Assembly (NCBI GenBank): GCA_902651635.1
Contig: CACRSC010000054.1
Location: 405,020-436,640 of the forward strand
From: Mastigamoeba balamuthi
Taxonomy: Eukaryota > Evosea > Mastigamoebida > Mastigamoebidae
DNA: 31,621 nucleotides
Direction of reading: 5' to 3'
Below, in pieces: positions 1 to 7,840 of this stretch (position 1 is its first letter; every line of letters starts with the position of its first letter). A model generated the notes under the pieces. It ran no database searches and was not told where the DNA came from. It saw only the letters and a program-made list of their open reading frames with translations. A program made the position numbers and the translations under genes.

Positions 1-527
1 AAAGAGGGGGGGGGGGGGGGGGGGGAAACGGGGATAATCACACAGTTCCGAGTTTCCGTCGCCGGTCTGCCTTTAACCCAAAGGAACATTTGGCCTTTTG
101 GGGGCGAGCGCGGGCTCCACAGGGGGCCCGGCGTGCCTCGCCTCACCTCCAGTGTGGGAGATGGCGTGGTGATTCAGGTGGCGGCTCGCTGGTCTCACGG
201 GGGCGAGGGCCGAAACGAGAAACGGACTGATGGGTTTTCCCGTCGGCCGTCCCTTCGGGGAGCCGAAGATACTACCATGAACTCGCACAGGTCATTCACG
301 GAGTGCGTTTGTGTGCCGTTGTGGTTCTAAGCGTCTCTGCCCCGCACTCAAAAACGACCGTTGGAGCCGCCCAGGAAAAGCCGGAGACCCCTTGGGGGGT
401 TGACGTCAACAACGTCCATCGGGTCCGAGAGAATTTGCTACGCGTGACGTCCTCACAGCCGAGAATCTGGGCGACAAAGCAACCAGTTTTAACTCAGCGT
501 TCTCTTGGCGATCAAACGACCCAGATA
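1..527. other. No supported gene; G-run and possible leader of the next ORF
   Basis: The window opens with a run of about 21 G (positions 5-25). After that no ORF has an ATG start, a recognisable domain or a convincing splice pattern. The frame of the ORF at 528-926 is open upstream to about 303 but has no ATG before 528, so this stretch may be its 5' untranslated region or may contain an unseen exon. Confidence 0.4.
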
Positions 528-926
528 ATGGCGAAAACCGCACGCGAGCTACAGCGCGAGCTCGCATCTCTCCCATCGGGACACAACAACACCAGCTACT
601 TTGCCGACAGAGATGCCCGCGGATTCATCGTCGACAAGATCGACGCCGTGATCGCGTATGAGGACGACCTGAAGGCGCAGATCAATCAGCTGCAGAGCAC
701 CGTCAAGTTCCATCAGTCAGAGATGATGACGAAGTTGTTCAGCACAGTCAATGAACTCCATTTGCTGGTCGAGATCCTGCATGCCGAGCTTGATCAGAAG
801 GCAGCTCACAGAGCCGCTGTGGGGGAGCACTCTGCAATGCCCGAGAGTGCCAGGGAGCAGAAGCCTCCTGCAGGAGACTCAACTGGGGCCACGGTCAAGA
901 CCGAGGTCGAAAAGGAGGACAGCTAA
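528..926 (+). CDS. Small coiled-coil protein of unknown function
   Basis: A 132-residue ORF starting at the first in-frame ATG (context ATAATGGCG). I do not recognise a family. Residues from about 38 to 90 (starting near VDKIDAVIAYEDDLKAQINQ) are a heptad-like, Leu/Ile/Val-rich helix without prolines, which suggests a coiled coil. The C-terminal 40 residues are polar and low in complexity and end in an acidic KTEVEKEDS, as in a disordered tail. The ATG is chosen because the in-frame extension upstream starts only with GTG and looks like non-coding sequence. An upstream exon cannot be excluded. The chromovirus begins about 540 bp downstream. The coding call rests on ORF length and the helical pattern only. 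Confidence 0.45.
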   Translation: MAKTARELQRELASLPSGHNNTSYFADRDARGFIVDKIDAVIAYEDDLKAQINQLQSTVKFHQSEMMTKLFSTVNELHLLVEILHAELDQKAAHRAAVGEHSAMPESAREQKPPAGDSTGATVKTEVEKEDS

Positions 927-931
927 CATCA

Positions 932-1075
932 AGCCAGGGCATCAGCGATTCCCGCCCACCCTCTCCCAGAACACCAGATGCACAACGGCCCTTTTGACGG
1001 AGCAGCCAGGGCATCAGCGATGCCCGCCCATCCACTTCCACAAGCAACACCAAATGCACAGTGGCCCGATTGACG
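932..1075 (+). repeat. Imperfect 72-bp tandem duplication (two units)
   Basis: Units starting at 932 and 1004 share AGCCAGGGCATCAGCGAT, then CCCGCCCA, an ACACCA/ATGCACA block and a GGCCC(G/T)(A/T)TTGACG end. The repeat lies just after the stop codon of the coiled-coil ORF, so probably in its 3' untranslated region. No function is evident. Confidence 0.7.
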
Positions 1076-1107
1076 TGCACCAGCGCACAGTTTTGCCATT
1101 CTTGTAA

Positions 1108-1466
1108 TCGAAATCTCTTTGGGAATTCAAATGCTACATATGAATGAAATGGAGCAACGGCGGGAGTCTGCCGGTGTGCGTGCACGTACACGTGCCCAGC
1201 TCTCGACGAGCCTGCCGCTCAACAGCTGATCTCTATGACCGACGACCCGCACGGCGGTGGCATCGCCTGGAACTCGTGACACGCTCTGCCTTCCCTGCAC
1301 GGCCCCTTGATGCTGCCTCACCCTCTGAGATGTGCTGCCTTGCCCCTGTTTCCAGAAGATGGAAGAAGGTCGCATCGCGTGGGTGACTGATCCGGGGCCA
1401 GTAGGTGGATTATACTCGGCTGAGGAGAACCCACGAGATAAACATACATAAGGCTATATTTTGCAT
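1108..1466. other. Non-coding flank of the LTR element
   Basis: No ORF here is supported; those present are short and overlap in several frames. The last bases (1445-1464) are a 20-bp sequence that recurs immediately after the 3' LTR (6642-6661). Confidence 0.5.
1445..1464 (+). repeat. 20-bp direct repeat flanking the LTR element (left copy)
   Basis: TACATAAGGCTATATTTTGC ends two bases (AT) before the 5' LTR and recurs at 6642-6661 directly after the 3' LTR. The match extends to 23 bp (1442-1464 against 6639-6661) if the terminal ACA of the LTR is counted. It sits where a target-site duplication would be, but is four times the usual 4-6 bp. Confidence 0.8.
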
Positions 1467-1625
1467 TGTCGTGGCCCGTGCCACGTGGCCGTGTCACTTC
1501 ACCACTGCCAGCCACGTGGCCGTGCCACTTCACCACTGTCATTTCACTGACAGGATGATTCACCTCGCACACACACGTCAGACAAAACAGTTCGTTGTTT
1601 TACATTCGTCGTACAGTTCCCTACA
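1467..1625 (+). repeat. 5' LTR (159 bp)
   Basis: Matches 6483-6641 at 158 of 159 positions. Inside it a unit of about 30 bp, CCACGTGGCCGTG(T/C)CACTTCACCACTG, occurs twice in tandem, each copy containing the palindrome CCACGTGG. A perfect 6-bp stem follows (CTGTCA, loop TTTCAC, TGACAG). The tandem unit and palindrome are candidate promoter elements, by inference only. The sequence TGTCG...CTACA gives TG...CA ends. Confidence 0.95.
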
Positions 1626-1784
1626 AAGCGCTTTGGGCTTTATTTTGGCGGGACGTGCCACCGTGGGCACTAGGGCAGTTTCAGCCACCATTGGCCAGAA
1701 CTACTACCCATCCCGATCGTCGGACCATCGTGGTCCACCTTTCGTTCCCCACGACCAGCCACCCTGTGGACATTGGCCACGACC

Positions 1785-4244
1785 ATGACCGCGGTCCACA
1801 TCAACCCGGGCGACTGGGAGGACCTCATCCTCAGGTCGGACCAATTCCAGGAGGTGTTCCACTGGATTCATGACGTCGAGGCAAGGGCCGCAGCATTCGT
1901 CCCAGAGGTCGACCTGGAGCAACTGCCCGCGAACACCGTGGTCTTGCTGGCGATCCGGTCGCTCTACAAGGTCCTCAGTGGCAAAACCCTGGCGCGCGAC
2001 GTCGCACACACCGCCCCGCAGCTCCTGGAGATGTCGCGTCCTGCGGAAATTTCCACAGTTCTGGAAATCGCGGGACAGCTCATCACGTACCACGAGCCCA
2101 GTGACCAGGGCACGCAGCAGTCCTACCTCATGTCGGTGATCGAGTACCAGCTCCGTCTGGACCAGGTCGCAAGGGCGCTGAACCTCTCGGAGGCCGTGCA
2201 AATTCGACTCTACTGGCACAGGTTTGGCAAGGGCCTCGTCAGGCGTCGCCTCTACGACCGCCTGGACCTCGAGCAGGAAAATCTCGAAACCATCAAGAAG
2301 GTCACCATCGACATCGTGAGGGCCGAGGACGTGCTCATATCGTGCGGGTACACGTACAAGTCCGGACCCAAGGGCAGACCAGACAACGACAGGAAGAAGC
2401 CGGACCGCCAGTCCAAGAAGGAGCCAAGGAGAGACGAGACAAGCAAGCCGAAGCAGGCTACCTCGATGACGCCCGCAGCAGCTGCCTCATCAATGACCCA
2501 CGTACCTCTGGCCAAGAGCGAGTTCGGCAGGTTCGAGATCCTGGAGGACGGCACAGTCAGGACGTTCCTCACGTCGAAGGACCGGGACAAGCTCTCGGCA
2601 GACCGTCGCTGTTTCGTCTGTGGGAGCAAGGGCCACGGGAAAATGAAGTGCCAGGCAGTGAAGCGGCAGACCAGCATGAACAAGAAGGGCACGTTCTCGA
2701 CCCCGTTCGTGCAGACACTACTCTGCCAGGTCATCGAGATCCCGACCCCAAGGAAAGCCCCACGAACTCCAACGAACCCCACCAAGGTCCCGGTCGGAGC
2801 CATCGACACCCCCGACGACGGTGGAGCACTCTCGGTGCAGCTGTCGCAGCTCGAGCAAGGAGACCGGGTCAGGGCAACGACCAGGAACGGGCCAGGGGCG
2901 AAGCAAGGGCCAGACACGATCGAGAAGCTCACTACCACGGACGGAAGTGACATCGAGGACGTCAACCCGTACACGACGCTCAACCCGAAGGAGTTCGAGC
3001 TCTGCGATGTCGAGGACGAGCTCATTTACGAGCCACCATCGGCAATCAAGGAGCGGCACATCTATGTCAAGGCCAACGTGGGAGCAGGCCCACTGAGCTC
3101 GTTGGAGTGCCAGATCGACCCGGGGGCCGATCGATCCTTCGTGAATGAGAAATTTGCGGCAAACCTCAAGAACTACATCAGGAGGCTGCACCACCCGATC
3201 AAGTTCAAGAACAGCAATGGCAGTGTCGACCTGATCGCACTGGCGGCGTTCATCCCACTTGCGTTCGAGCAGGGAGCACCATTCCAGGACGTGGTGGTGT
3301 TCGTCATGCCGATGACTCCAGCAGGGGATTTCGTCCTGATCGGGCTGAGGGACACCCAGCACTACGTGATCTCATTGATGACGCCACCAGTGATCACGTA
3401 CAACAAGCTCGTCAGAGATGAGCTCGCAGCAGACCCGATTGACATCCCGATGCCGAACATCACGAGGACGTTCAAGAAGGGGACGATGCCCCCGATCAAG
3501 TTGGGACCCCTGATCACGGAGAACCCACAGTGGTGCACGAAGTTCACCGAGCTGTTCACGGAATTTTCTGACGTTTGCGACCCGTTGGACAACCAGCCCG
3601 CGCAGCTACCGCAAAAGTTCCACATCGACATACTCGAGGGGGCCAATGTGCCTTACGAGTCGGACCGCGTACTCTCGGACACCAAGAAGGCGTTCGTCAA
3701 GAGCGAGCTCGACAAGTACGAGGCCATCGGGATCTATGTTAAGGATGCTACGATCCGGAAGAAGGAGGCTACCCCGATCACTGTGGCTGAGTCCAGCCCT
3801 GGGGTGTTCCGGATGTGTGGAGACTACCACAAGAAGAACACCATCACGGTCAAGATCAAGTACCCGATGTGGTACACTCGCGACGTGATCAAGTTCTGCA
3901 GTGGGAAGCAGTACCGAGCCAAGTTCGACTGGAAGAGAGGCTACTGGCAGGGTGAGAACGATGAGGAGACCTTCAGGTTCCTGGCACTGAACACACCGTT
4001 TGGGGTCTACCGCCCAACCCGGGTGACATTCGGTTCCTGCAATGCGGCACCCTTCTTCCAGAATGCAGTCGAGTACATTGAACTACATCGACGACTGCAT
4101 CGAGGCAGCGACCACATTGGAGGAGCTCTATCTCTACACGCGCAAGTTCCTCGAGGTGTGCAGGAAGTTGCACATCAAGCTCAACACCGAGAAGTGCGAG
4201 ATCAGATTCCCGAAAACGCACATCCTGGGATGCATAGTGACTGA
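1785..4244 (+). CDS. Chromovirus gag-pol, first part: gag, protease, N-terminal half of RT
   Basis: The first in-frame ATG is at 1785. Residues about 1-270 are a gag-like helical region with a basic Lys/Arg/Pro-rich stretch. Residues 276-289 form a CCHC zinc knuckle (CFVCGSKGHGKMKC). A retropepsin-type active site DPGA has its Asp at residue 445 (QIDPGADRSF), with FVLIGL further on as the second conserved strand. RT motifs follow: the fingers region FRMCGDYHKKN, the first catalytic Asp at residue 715 (AKFDWKRGYWQ), and FGSCNAAPFFQN. The normal reading ends near 4083, just before YxDD; the remaining 160 bases of this frame are out-of-phase sequence. Some usual residues differ, for example FDW-KRGYW for the common LDL-RSGYHQ and DPGA for D(S/T)GA. 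Gag and pol share one frame up to this point. Confidence 0.85.
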   Translation: MTAVHINPGDWEDLILRSDQFQEVFHWIHDVEARAAAFVPEVDLEQLPANTVVLLAIRSLYKVLSGKTLARDVAHTAPQLLEMSRPAEISTVLEIAGQLITYHEPSDQGTQQSYLMSVIEYQLRLDQVARALNLSEAVQIRLYWHRFGKGLVRRRLYDRLDLEQENLETIKKVTIDIVRAEDVLISCGYTYKSGPKGRPDNDRKKPDRQSKKEPRRDETSKPKQATSMTPAAAASSMTHVPLAKSEFGRFEILEDGTVRTFLTSKDRDKLSADRRCFVCGSKGHGKMKCQAVKRQTSMNKKGTFSTPFVQTLLCQVIEIPTPRKAPRTPTNPTKVPVGAIDTPDDGGALSVQLSQLEQGDRVRATTRNGPGAKQGPDTIEKLTTTDGSDIEDVNPYTTLNPKEFELCDVEDELIYEPPSAIKERHIYVKANVGAGPLSSLECQIDPGADRSFVNEKFAANLKNYIRRLHHPIKFKNSNGSVDLIALAAFIPLAFEQGAPFQDVVVFVMPMTPAGDFVLIGLRDTQHYVISLMTPPVITYNKLVRDELAADPIDIPMPNITRTFKKGTMPPIKLGPLITENPQWCTKFTELFTEFSDVCDPLDNQPAQLPQKFHIDILEGANVPYESDRVLSDTKKAFVKSELDKYEAIGIYVKDATIRKKEATPITVAESSPGVFRMCGDYHKKNTITVKIKYPMWYTRDVIKFCSGKQYRAKFDWKRGYWQGENDEETFRFLALNTPFGVYRPTRVTFGSCNAAPFFQNAVEYIELHRRLHRGSDHIGGALSLHAQVPRGVQEVAHQAQHREVRDQIPENAHPGMHSD

Positions 4245-6444
4245 GGACTCGGTGGAGGTGGACATGAAGAGGCTGGCACCATTGCGGGACGCAGTATTCC
4301 CATTCACGATGTCGATGCTTCAGTCGTTCCTGGGGTTCGCCCAGTGGCTGGCCCCCTTCATCTCCAACTACACCGATGTCGTGGCCCCACTCTGGGAGCT
4401 GCTGACCAGCACACGGCGGAGGGCACTCGACGAGGGCAAGGGGTCGAAGCACACATTGGTCCAGCACACGGCAAGCACAGAGGAGGCGTTCAACAAAGTG
4501 ATCACGGCGCTGCTCACCCCGGCCATCCTGGCGCAGCCCATCCCTGGAGCTACAATCGTCATTCATCCCGACGCATGCGAGTATGGCATCGAGGGAGCAG
4601 TCCTTCAGCGGGACCCTGAGATGGGCGAGCTCCGCATCCTGCTGCTGTGCTCGCACAAGCTCACCATCGGCGAGCGTCAACAGATGACAACAGGTGAAAA
4701 GGAGGCGTACGCTACAGTGTTCCTCGTGCAGAAGGCCAGACCATACATTTCTGGACCCCTGGTGGTCTGCCCGGACCACAACAACCTGCGGTGGATGGAG
4801 ACGTCAGTTAACCGCCACATACTGCACTGGACGGTTATTTTGTCGGAGTTTGACTACGTCATCGTGTTCCAGCCGGGCGAGCAGAATTTCATCGGCGACT
4901 ACTTCTCACGGTCGTTCCCACTCAAGAAAGGGGAACAGTACATCTCGTGGCAGCCAGGAAAGGTGGTTGAGAGCCACCTGGTGGAGATTGCTGAGAAGGA
5001 GAACGTCGAGAATTTCCTCGTGGACATGGTCGGGGATGATGGACAGGGATGCAAGGACCGTGACAATGTGATCGAGGCAGTACAGGCCTCCATCGAGAAT
5101 CTACCTTACGAGTTGGTGGACAACGTCATCATCCTGAACGAGAGGCCCAGCATGAAGGTGCTGGTAAGGCTCTTCGTGCTCGGGCACTCGCATCCTATGG
5201 CGGGGCATGGCGGGGTACAGCGCACAATGTGCCACATCTCAGCAGCTATCAAGTGGCCAGGGATGGAGGGTGACGTGGCCAGGATGGTCAGGGAGTGCCC
5301 GGCATGCCAGAAGGAGCATGCTAAGCACCCACACAGCACGGACATGGGCACTACGGTGGCGCACAACCCGTTTGACAGCGTTTTCCTCGACTACATCGGC
5401 CCGTTCCAGGAGAGCAGGGGCTGCAAGTACATCCTCGTGATGATCGATCGGTTCTCGCACTGGGTTGTATTGGAGCCGATGGCTATGACGCAAGGAGAGC
5501 CGACAGCCGAGGTCGTTTGGAAGCGCTGGCTGTGCATTCACGGGCTCGTCGACCAGTTCTACAGCGACGGGGCCAAGGAATTCATGGCAGGGGCGTTCAT
5601 CGAGATGTGCAGGGTGCTGCATATCAGACACCACGTCTCGCTTCCCCTACATCCTGAAGGACACGGTGCGGTGGAGCACAAGAACTTGTACATCGAGTCT
5701 ACACTGCGTTGCGTTATGCACAAGGAGAACACGACCAACAGCTGGGCGGACATCGTGGCGCCGGTGGCATTGGCAATCAATTGCAGCTACTCGAGGACAC
5801 TGGGAACGACCCTGTGGAACGTGGTCCACGGGTTTGCGCCCCAGTTGCCAATCAACGTCGCGATGCCCGACACAACAACAGGAAACGAGCCTCTCTCGGT
5901 GGCTGCCCAGACCGCGATCCAGGCAGCATCGCTGTTGCCGAGGGTGCATGAAATCCAGGAGGCACTCGGGAAGGAGATCGAGGCGACGTACAGGGCAAGA
6001 GCCAAGGGTCAGATCGACTTTGCGGTCGGCGACTACGTCCTGGTCCACTTCAAGCGGAAGACCAAGTTGGGTTTTTCGTGGAAGGGCCCGGAAATCGTCG
6101 TTTCACGGGACCACCGCCTCATCTACACCACCGAGAGCCTGATCGACCACGTGCAATCGAAGGTGCACGTGAACAGGTTGCACCAGTTCTGGCCAGGCAC
6201 ACTCAGCCTGGAGGAGCTGACAGCCGAAGCGGTCAACGAGAACGAGTACCTCATCGAGAAGATCTACACCCACAAACGCCAAGGGACGAAACTCTATTTC
6301 CGGTTGAAGTACTTGGGATACCCCGACGTCGAAGACGATCACCCCGACGCGTGGAACGAGTACCAGGACGTGAGGTGGAGCCCGGTCGTCCAGGAGTACA
6401 TGAGGGTGCACAAGCTGAGGAAGCCACGGATCCCGAAGGGGTAG
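4042..6444 (+). CDS. Chromovirus pol, second part: RT C-terminal half, RNase H, integrase, chromodomain
   Basis: This frame continues pol from the catalytic motif YIDD (4084-4095); the first 14 codons are out-of-phase sequence. RNase H is seen as HPDACEYGIEGA, TTGEKEAYA, CPDHNNLRW and FIGDYFSR. Integrase has an HHCC zinc region (GHSHPMAGHGG ... CPACQ) and the DDE triad at D450, D509 and E545 of the ORF, spaced D-58-D-35-E, in LDYIGP, YSDGAKEF and GAVEHKN. The last 65 residues are a chromodomain (YLIEKIYTHKRQG ... LKYLGYPDVED ... W). Chromodomains on such integrases are known to steer insertion to marked chromatin. Stop codon TAG at 6442, 38 bp before the 3' LTR. RNase H, integrase and chromodomain look intact. 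Confidence 0.85.
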   Translation: MRHPSSRMQSSTLNYIDDCIEAATTLEELYLYTRKFLEVCRKLHIKLNTEKCEIRFPKTHILGCIVTEDSVEVDMKRLAPLRDAVFPFTMSMLQSFLGFAQWLAPFISNYTDVVAPLWELLTSTRRRALDEGKGSKHTLVQHTASTEEAFNKVITALLTPAILAQPIPGATIVIHPDACEYGIEGAVLQRDPEMGELRILLLCSHKLTIGERQQMTTGEKEAYATVFLVQKARPYISGPLVVCPDHNNLRWMETSVNRHILHWTVILSEFDYVIVFQPGEQNFIGDYFSRSFPLKKGEQYISWQPGKVVESHLVEIAEKENVENFLVDMVGDDGQGCKDRDNVIEAVQASIENLPYELVDNVIILNERPSMKVLVRLFVLGHSHPMAGHGGVQRTMCHISAAIKWPGMEGDVARMVRECPACQKEHAKHPHSTDMGTTVAHNPFDSVFLDYIGPFQESRGCKYILVMIDRFSHWVVLEPMAMTQGEPTAEVVWKRWLCIHGLVDQFYSDGAKEFMAGAFIEMCRVLHIRHHVSLPLHPEGHGAVEHKNLYIESTLRCVMHKENTTNSWADIVAPVALAINCSYSRTLGTTLWNVVHGFAPQLPINVAMPDTTTGNEPLSVAAQTAIQAASLLPRVHEIQEALGKEIEATYRARAKGQIDFAVGDYVLVHFKRKTKLGFSWKGPEIVVSRDHRLIYTTESLIDHVQSKVHVNRLHQFWPGTLSLEELTAEAVNENEYLIEKIYTHKRQGTKLYFRLKYLGYPDVEDDHPDAWNEYQDVRWSPVVQEYMRVHKLRKPRIPKG

Positions 6445-6482
6445 GCCGACTGATCGTACTGCCTTTCTGTGAAGGAAGGCAA

Positions 6483-6641
6483 TGTCGTGGCCCGTGCCAC
6501 GTGGTCGTGTCACTTCACCACTGCCAGCCACGTGGCCGTGCCACTTCACCACTGTCATTTCACTGACAGGATGATTCACCTCGCACACACACGTCAGACA
6601 AAACAGTTCGTTGTTTTACATTCGTCGTACAGTTCCCTACA
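6483..6641 (+). repeat. 3' LTR (159 bp)
   Basis: Second copy of the LTR, with T at 6505 where the 5' copy has C. This change alters the first CCACGTGG palindrome context to CCACGTGGT. The copy is preceded by GAAGGAAGGCAA and followed directly by the 20-bp repeat also found before the 5' LTR. Confidence 0.95.
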
Positions 6642-6661
6642 TACATAAGGCTATATTTTGC
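6642..6661 (+). repeat. 20-bp direct repeat flanking the LTR element (right copy)
   Basis: Exact copy of 1445-1464 placed directly after the final CTACA of the 3' LTR. It lies in the 62-bp gap between the element and the stop codon of the TLDc gene. Confidence 0.8.
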
Positions 6662-6703
6662 GTGTAACATTCAGTATAAACACTTGCTGGGATGGACTCG
6701 GCC

Positions 6704-7840
6704 TCAGGCCACAACCACCACCTGCTGCACAGTCGGACTGGAGTCAACCTTGTTCTCGGTCGTGCTGTCCTTGTTCTGGTGCCTGTGCGAGTGGTGGTGG
6801 CTGTGGTTCTTCTTGTGGTCCCTGTGGTGCTTCTTCTCGCCGTTGGTGGCCTGCGTTGCCCTCGCCTCCGCTTCGGCGATCATCTGCTCCTTCATCTTGT
6901 CGCCCAGTGCCTTCTTCTCCTCGAGCTCGAGGGCCGCGAGGAACTCCTCCGGGTCGACGTCTGAGACCCACCCGCGGTCGCGGACGGGCGCCGCGAGGTT
7001 GTCGCTGTAGAACGCCTTGCCCGAGATGCACCCGAACTGCTCCTTGTAGAGCTCGAGGATGCTGACTACGTTCTCCTGCTTCTTGAGCCGCAGGTGCGTC
7101 GCCAGGTCGTCGGCCGGGGGTTCCGCGATGGCCCAGACCTCCATGTTCCTCAGCACGAACTTCTCCGAATCGCCCGAGCCCCCGCAGAGCAGCGGGTTGC
7201 CGAACGTGCTGCTCGGGTTGCCGCAGCACTCGCCGAACCGCATCCCCGAGTCCACGCGCCAGGCGTAGGCGCCGTGCTGGCCGCCCATCGCGAGGCCGCC
7301 GAGGCACCCGAACTTCTCGTAGGGGAGGTTGCAGTACTGGAAGTTGCTGTTGAGGTACGTGGGCGTGAAGACCTGCGGCCTGCCCGGACGCAGCGTGAAC
7401 AGCGCGCAGGCCTCGGGCGAGCCGTAGAAGTTGTCCGCGATCTCGAGCCACGTGTCGGTGTACCCGCCGAAGACGTGCCCGTCGTCGCTCTCGATCACGA
7501 TGACCGTGGGGCCCTCGGCGAGCAGCGTGTGGCGCACCCACTGGAACGACCGGCCGTCGCCCAGGCGGTACAGCAGCCGCCACCTCGGCGCCTCGTCGAC
7601 GAACACCGGGCGCGACCCCGCGGGGACGTTGTCCGCGAGGAACCGGACGTCGTCGTCGCCCAGCAGCCCCGTCTTGCCGTCGAGCATCGGCATGGGCGTC
7701 GGCGTGGGCTCAGTGCGCACCGCGGACATCTCGCACTGCTGCCGCGTGGGCGCCGTCTTCTTCTTGGACTTGCCCGCGCGCCCCTTGGGCCTGCCGGAGA
7801 GGCCCCGTGCCTTCTTCATGCGTGGGTAGCACTGCCCCAT
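6704..7840 (-). CDS. TLDc-domain protein with myristoylation-type N-terminus and His-rich tail
   Basis: A 378-residue protein on one exon. Residues about 86-237 match the TLDc fold: WRLLYRLGDGRSFQW, then GPTVIVIESDDGHVFGGY, a TDTWLE/FYGSPEACALF segment, LNSNFQY, LGGLAMGGQHGAYAWRVD and a closing FVLRNMEVWAI. TLDc proteins are linked to oxidative-stress resistance and, in animals and yeast, to binding the V-ATPase; whether this one does so is inference. The start at 7840 is preferred to the in-frame ATG at 7942 because it gives MGQCYPRMKK, a Gly2/Cys4 pattern typical of N-myristoylation plus palmitoylation, followed by a basic stretch; the upstream extension is low-complexity Thr/Ala. The C-terminus (about 300-360) is a charged helix followed by KKHHRDHKKNHSHHHSHRHQ, a possible metal-binding tail. 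The chromovirus ends 62 bp beyond its stop codon, so it may have entered the 3' untranslated region. Confidence 0.85.
   Translation of the reverse strand: MGQCYPRMKKARGLSGRPKGRAGKSKKKTAPTRQQCEMSAVRTEPTPTPMPMLDGKTGLLGDDDVRFLADNVPAGSRPVFVDEAPRWRLLYRLGDGRSFQWVRHTLLAEGPTVIVIESDDGHVFGGYTDTWLEIADNFYGSPEACALFTLRPGRPQVFTPTYLNSNFQYCNLPYEKFGCLGGLAMGGQHGAYAWRVDSGMRFGECCGNPSSTFGNPLLCGGSGDSEKFVLRNMEVWAIAEPPADDLATHLRLKKQENVVSILELYKEQFGCISGKAFYSDNLAAPVRDRGWVSDVDPEEFLAALELEEKKALGDKMKEQMIAEAEARATQATNGEKKHHRDHKKNHSHHHSHRHQNKDSTTENKVDSSPTVQQVVVVA

Larger units (their letters stand above)
1467..6641 (+). mobile_element. Ty3/gypsy LTR retrotransposon with a chromodomain (chromovirus)
   Basis: A 5,175-bp element with two 159-bp LTRs that begin TGTCG and end CTACA. 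In order it carries gag with a CCHC knuckle, an aspartic protease, reverse transcriptase, RNase H, integrase (HHCC then DDE) and a C-terminal chromodomain. This is the standard order for Metaviridae chromoviruses. The LTRs differ at one position (C at 1489, T at 6505), which points to recent insertion. A purine-rich stretch (6471-6482) just before the 3' LTR may be the polypurine tract. No clear tRNA-complementary primer site follows the 5' LTR; the first bases there (1625-1634) form the palindrome AAAGCGCTTT. The pol frame is broken at the YxDD motif, so this copy is probably not autonomous. Confidence 0.95.

Noticed and set aside
1625-1665. tRNA primer-binding site after the 5' LTR
   Set aside because: No TGG-initial tRNA complement lies next to the LTR end. 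TGGCGGGACG starts more than 20 bp downstream, too far for a normal site. Self-priming, as in Tf1-type chromoviruses, is possible but unproven.
2252-3362. Long minus-strand frames across gag and protease
   Set aside because: Shadows of the plus-strand retrotransposon frame, which has zinc-knuckle and protease motifs.
4042-4244. Overlap of the two pol frames read as a programmed -1/+1 frameshift
   Set aside because: The site is inside the RT palm before YxDD, and about eight conserved-length residues are missing, so a deletion explains it better; no slippery heptamer was evident.
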